From positions 1 to 13,633 of the forward strand of contig JALOTU010000014.1 of NCBI GenBank assembly GCA_025457725.1: DNA of 13,633 nt. Direction: 5' to 3'. The stretch comes from Verrucomicrobiota bacterium (GTDB lineage: Bacteria > Verrucomicrobiota > Verrucomicrobiia > Limisphaerales > DSYF01). The translations under genes were made by a program, and so were the position numbers. The notes beneath the pieces are model-generated. The model was not told the DNA's origin, ran no database searches, and saw only the letters and a program-made list of their open reading frames with translations. Positions 12,509-13,633 of the stretch are shown here, in pieces (position 1 is the first letter of the stretch; each line of letters begins with the position of its first letter).

Positions 12509-13633
12509 CTATTCCGTCAGAACGCCTTCCTTACGCAACGTGTGCTTGCGCCAAAGGTAGAAAATGGCGGGATAAAGCAGAAGTTCAAGGAGAGTCGAGG
12601 TAAAGACTCCGCCAACCATCGGCGTTGCGATGCGTTTCATCACGTCGGCGCCGGTGCCCGTGCTCCAGAGGATCGGCACCAGGGCGATGAAGGTAGTGGC
12701 GACGGTCATGATCTTGGGACGGATGCGTTTCACGGCGCCGTGATGGATGGCGTCGCGGAGGCCGGCAAGGTTGCCAAGCTTGCCTTCCTTCTTCCACTTC
12801 TCATAGGCGAGGTCGAGGTACAGGAGCATAACCACGCCGGTTTCCGCATCGAGTCCCGCCAGAGCGATCAACCCGATCCAGACCGCCACGCTCAGGTTGT
12901 AATCGAGCAGGTAGATCAGCCAAAACGCGCCCACGGCGGAGAAGGGCACGGCCAGCAGCACGATGGCGGTCTTCACCCAGGAACGGGTGCTGATGTAAAT
13001 AAGCATCGCCACGAGAAGCAAGGTGATGGGCACCACGACCAGCAGCCGTTCCTTGGCTCGGATCATGTACTCGTATTGGCCACTCCAGAACAGGTTGTAG
13101 CCCTCGGGCATCTGGATGGTTCCTGCGGCGCGGGCTTCGTTCACGATGCGTTTGGCGTTCTTGACGTAGGTGCCGACGTCCACGCCGCGCAGGTCCACAT
13201 ACACCCACGCGTTCGGTACGGCCGCCTCGCTCTTGATGCCCATCGGACCGTTGACGACGTGGAGATCAGCCAGTTGTCCGAGCGGAATCTGGGCGCCGGT
13301 GGGTGTCGGTATGACGATATCATTGCGCAGGGAATCCAGATTCGAGCGGAAATCGCGGTCGTATCGCAGCGTAATGTCGTAGCGTTCCAATCCCTCGACC
13401 GTGGTGGTGATGGGCATGCCGCCCAGCGCCACCGCCAGTACGTCCTGAACATCACCCACGGTGAGGCCGTATCGGGCGATCTCCTCGCGGCGAAGATCGA
13501 ACTCGATGTAGGTGCCCCCCATGATTCGTTCGGCGTAGGCGCTGGTGGTGCCCGGCACCGTGCGCATCACCGCCTCCACCTCCGTGGCGATGCGCTCCAG
13601 TTCGCCCAGGTCCGGTCCGGCGACCTTGATGCC
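12509..13633 (-). CDS. CusA/CzcA-type heavy-metal RND efflux transporter, partial (C-terminal)
   Basis: This is an inner-membrane proton-driven pump of the heavy-metal RND family, working with a membrane-fusion protein and an outer-membrane channel. The window holds 374 C-terminal residues, and the frame is open to the window edge (first visible residues GIKVAGPDLGELERIATEVE), so the N-terminal two thirds lie outside. The periplasmic part contains RTVPGTTSAYAERIMGG, YGLTVGDVQDVLAVALGGMP and YNLFWSGQYEYMIRAKERL. The membrane part follows: VVPITLLLVAMLIY, ALAGLDAETGVVMLLYL, HHGAVKRIRPKIMTVAT and PILWSTGTGADVMKRIA. These blocks match CusA more closely than hydrophobic-drug RND pumps. Metal specificity (copper/silver, or cobalt/zinc/cadmium) cannot be told from this part. 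It is transcribed opposite to everything else in the window. Confidence 0.92.
   Translation of the reverse strand, partial: GIKVAGPDLGELERIATEVEAVMRTVPGTTSAYAERIMGGTYIEFDLRREEIARYGLTVGDVQDVLAVALGGMPITTTVEGLERYDITLRYDRDFRSNLDSLRNDIVIPTPTGAQIPLGQLADLHVVNGPMGIKSEAAVPNAWVYVDLRGVDVGTYVKNAKRIVNEARAAGTIQMPEGYNLFWSGQYEYMIRAKERLLVVVPITLLLVAMLIYISTRSWVKTAIVLLAVPFSAVGAFWLIYLLDYNLSVAVWIGLIALAGLDAETGVVMLLYLDLAYEKWKKEGKLGNLAGLRDAIHHGAVKRIRPKIMTVATTFIALVPILWSTGTGADVMKRIATPMVGGVFTSTLLELLLYPAIFYLWRKHTLRKEGVLTE

Noticed and set aside
12012..12560. A 182-codon + strand frame crossing the M48 gene end and the intergenic gap
   Set aside because: It overlaps a real gene in another frame, and its unique part has no recognisable family. 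Considered instead under the repeat hypothesis.

Overview
This window is a ribosomal-protein locus from a GC-rich bacterium. It most resembles Verrucomicrobiota (PVC group). That placement is inferred from several features: the order secY-map-infA-rpmJ-rpsM-rpsK-rpsD-rpoA-rplQ without adk, the absence of rpmD (L30), cysteine-poor S14 and S4, extended S5, S11 and L17 proteins, and a downstream DUF4412-like secreted protein. I could not run a phylogeny, so the phylum is a hypothesis.

Layout. Positions 1-9217 are the spc and alpha operons fused into one co-directional run on the + strand: rplE, rpsN, rpsH, rplF, rplR, rpsE, rplO, secY, map, infA, rpmJ, rpsM, rpsK, rpsD, rpoA, rplQ. The run ends in an excellent intrinsic terminator (9185-9217). 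The genes supply proteins of both ribosomal subunits, the Sec translocon channel, methionine aminopeptidase, initiation factor IF-1 and the RNA polymerase alpha subunit. Translation is tightly packed: rplR/rpsE share one base, infA starts 43 bases inside map, infA/rpmJ overlap by four bases, and rpsM follows four bases after rpmJ. The largest spacer inside the run lies between rpsD and rpoA (about 100 bases) and holds two short inverted repeats.

Positions 9298-12309 hold three + strand accessory genes about 50 bases apart: an exported DUF4412/LolA-like protein of unknown function, a metallo-beta-lactamase/beta-CASP protein (probable RNA-processing nuclease), and an M48-family lipoprotein metalloprotease. 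They may form one transcription unit. Two of the three are probable envelope proteins.

Positions 12509-13633 carry, on the - strand, the C-terminal third of a CusA/CzcA-type heavy-metal RND efflux pump that runs off the window edge. The roughly 200-base convergent gap between the M48 gene and this pump has no gene that I can support. It has repeated GGCC-rich palindromic pieces and might be part of a dispersed repeat.

I see no rRNA, tRNA, CRISPR array, insertion sequence or phage gene. I found no convincing new system. The more unusual points are the long low-complexity extensions on S11 and S5, the map/infA overlap, the scarcity of Shine-Dalgarno sequences, and the two uncharacterised regions noted above.
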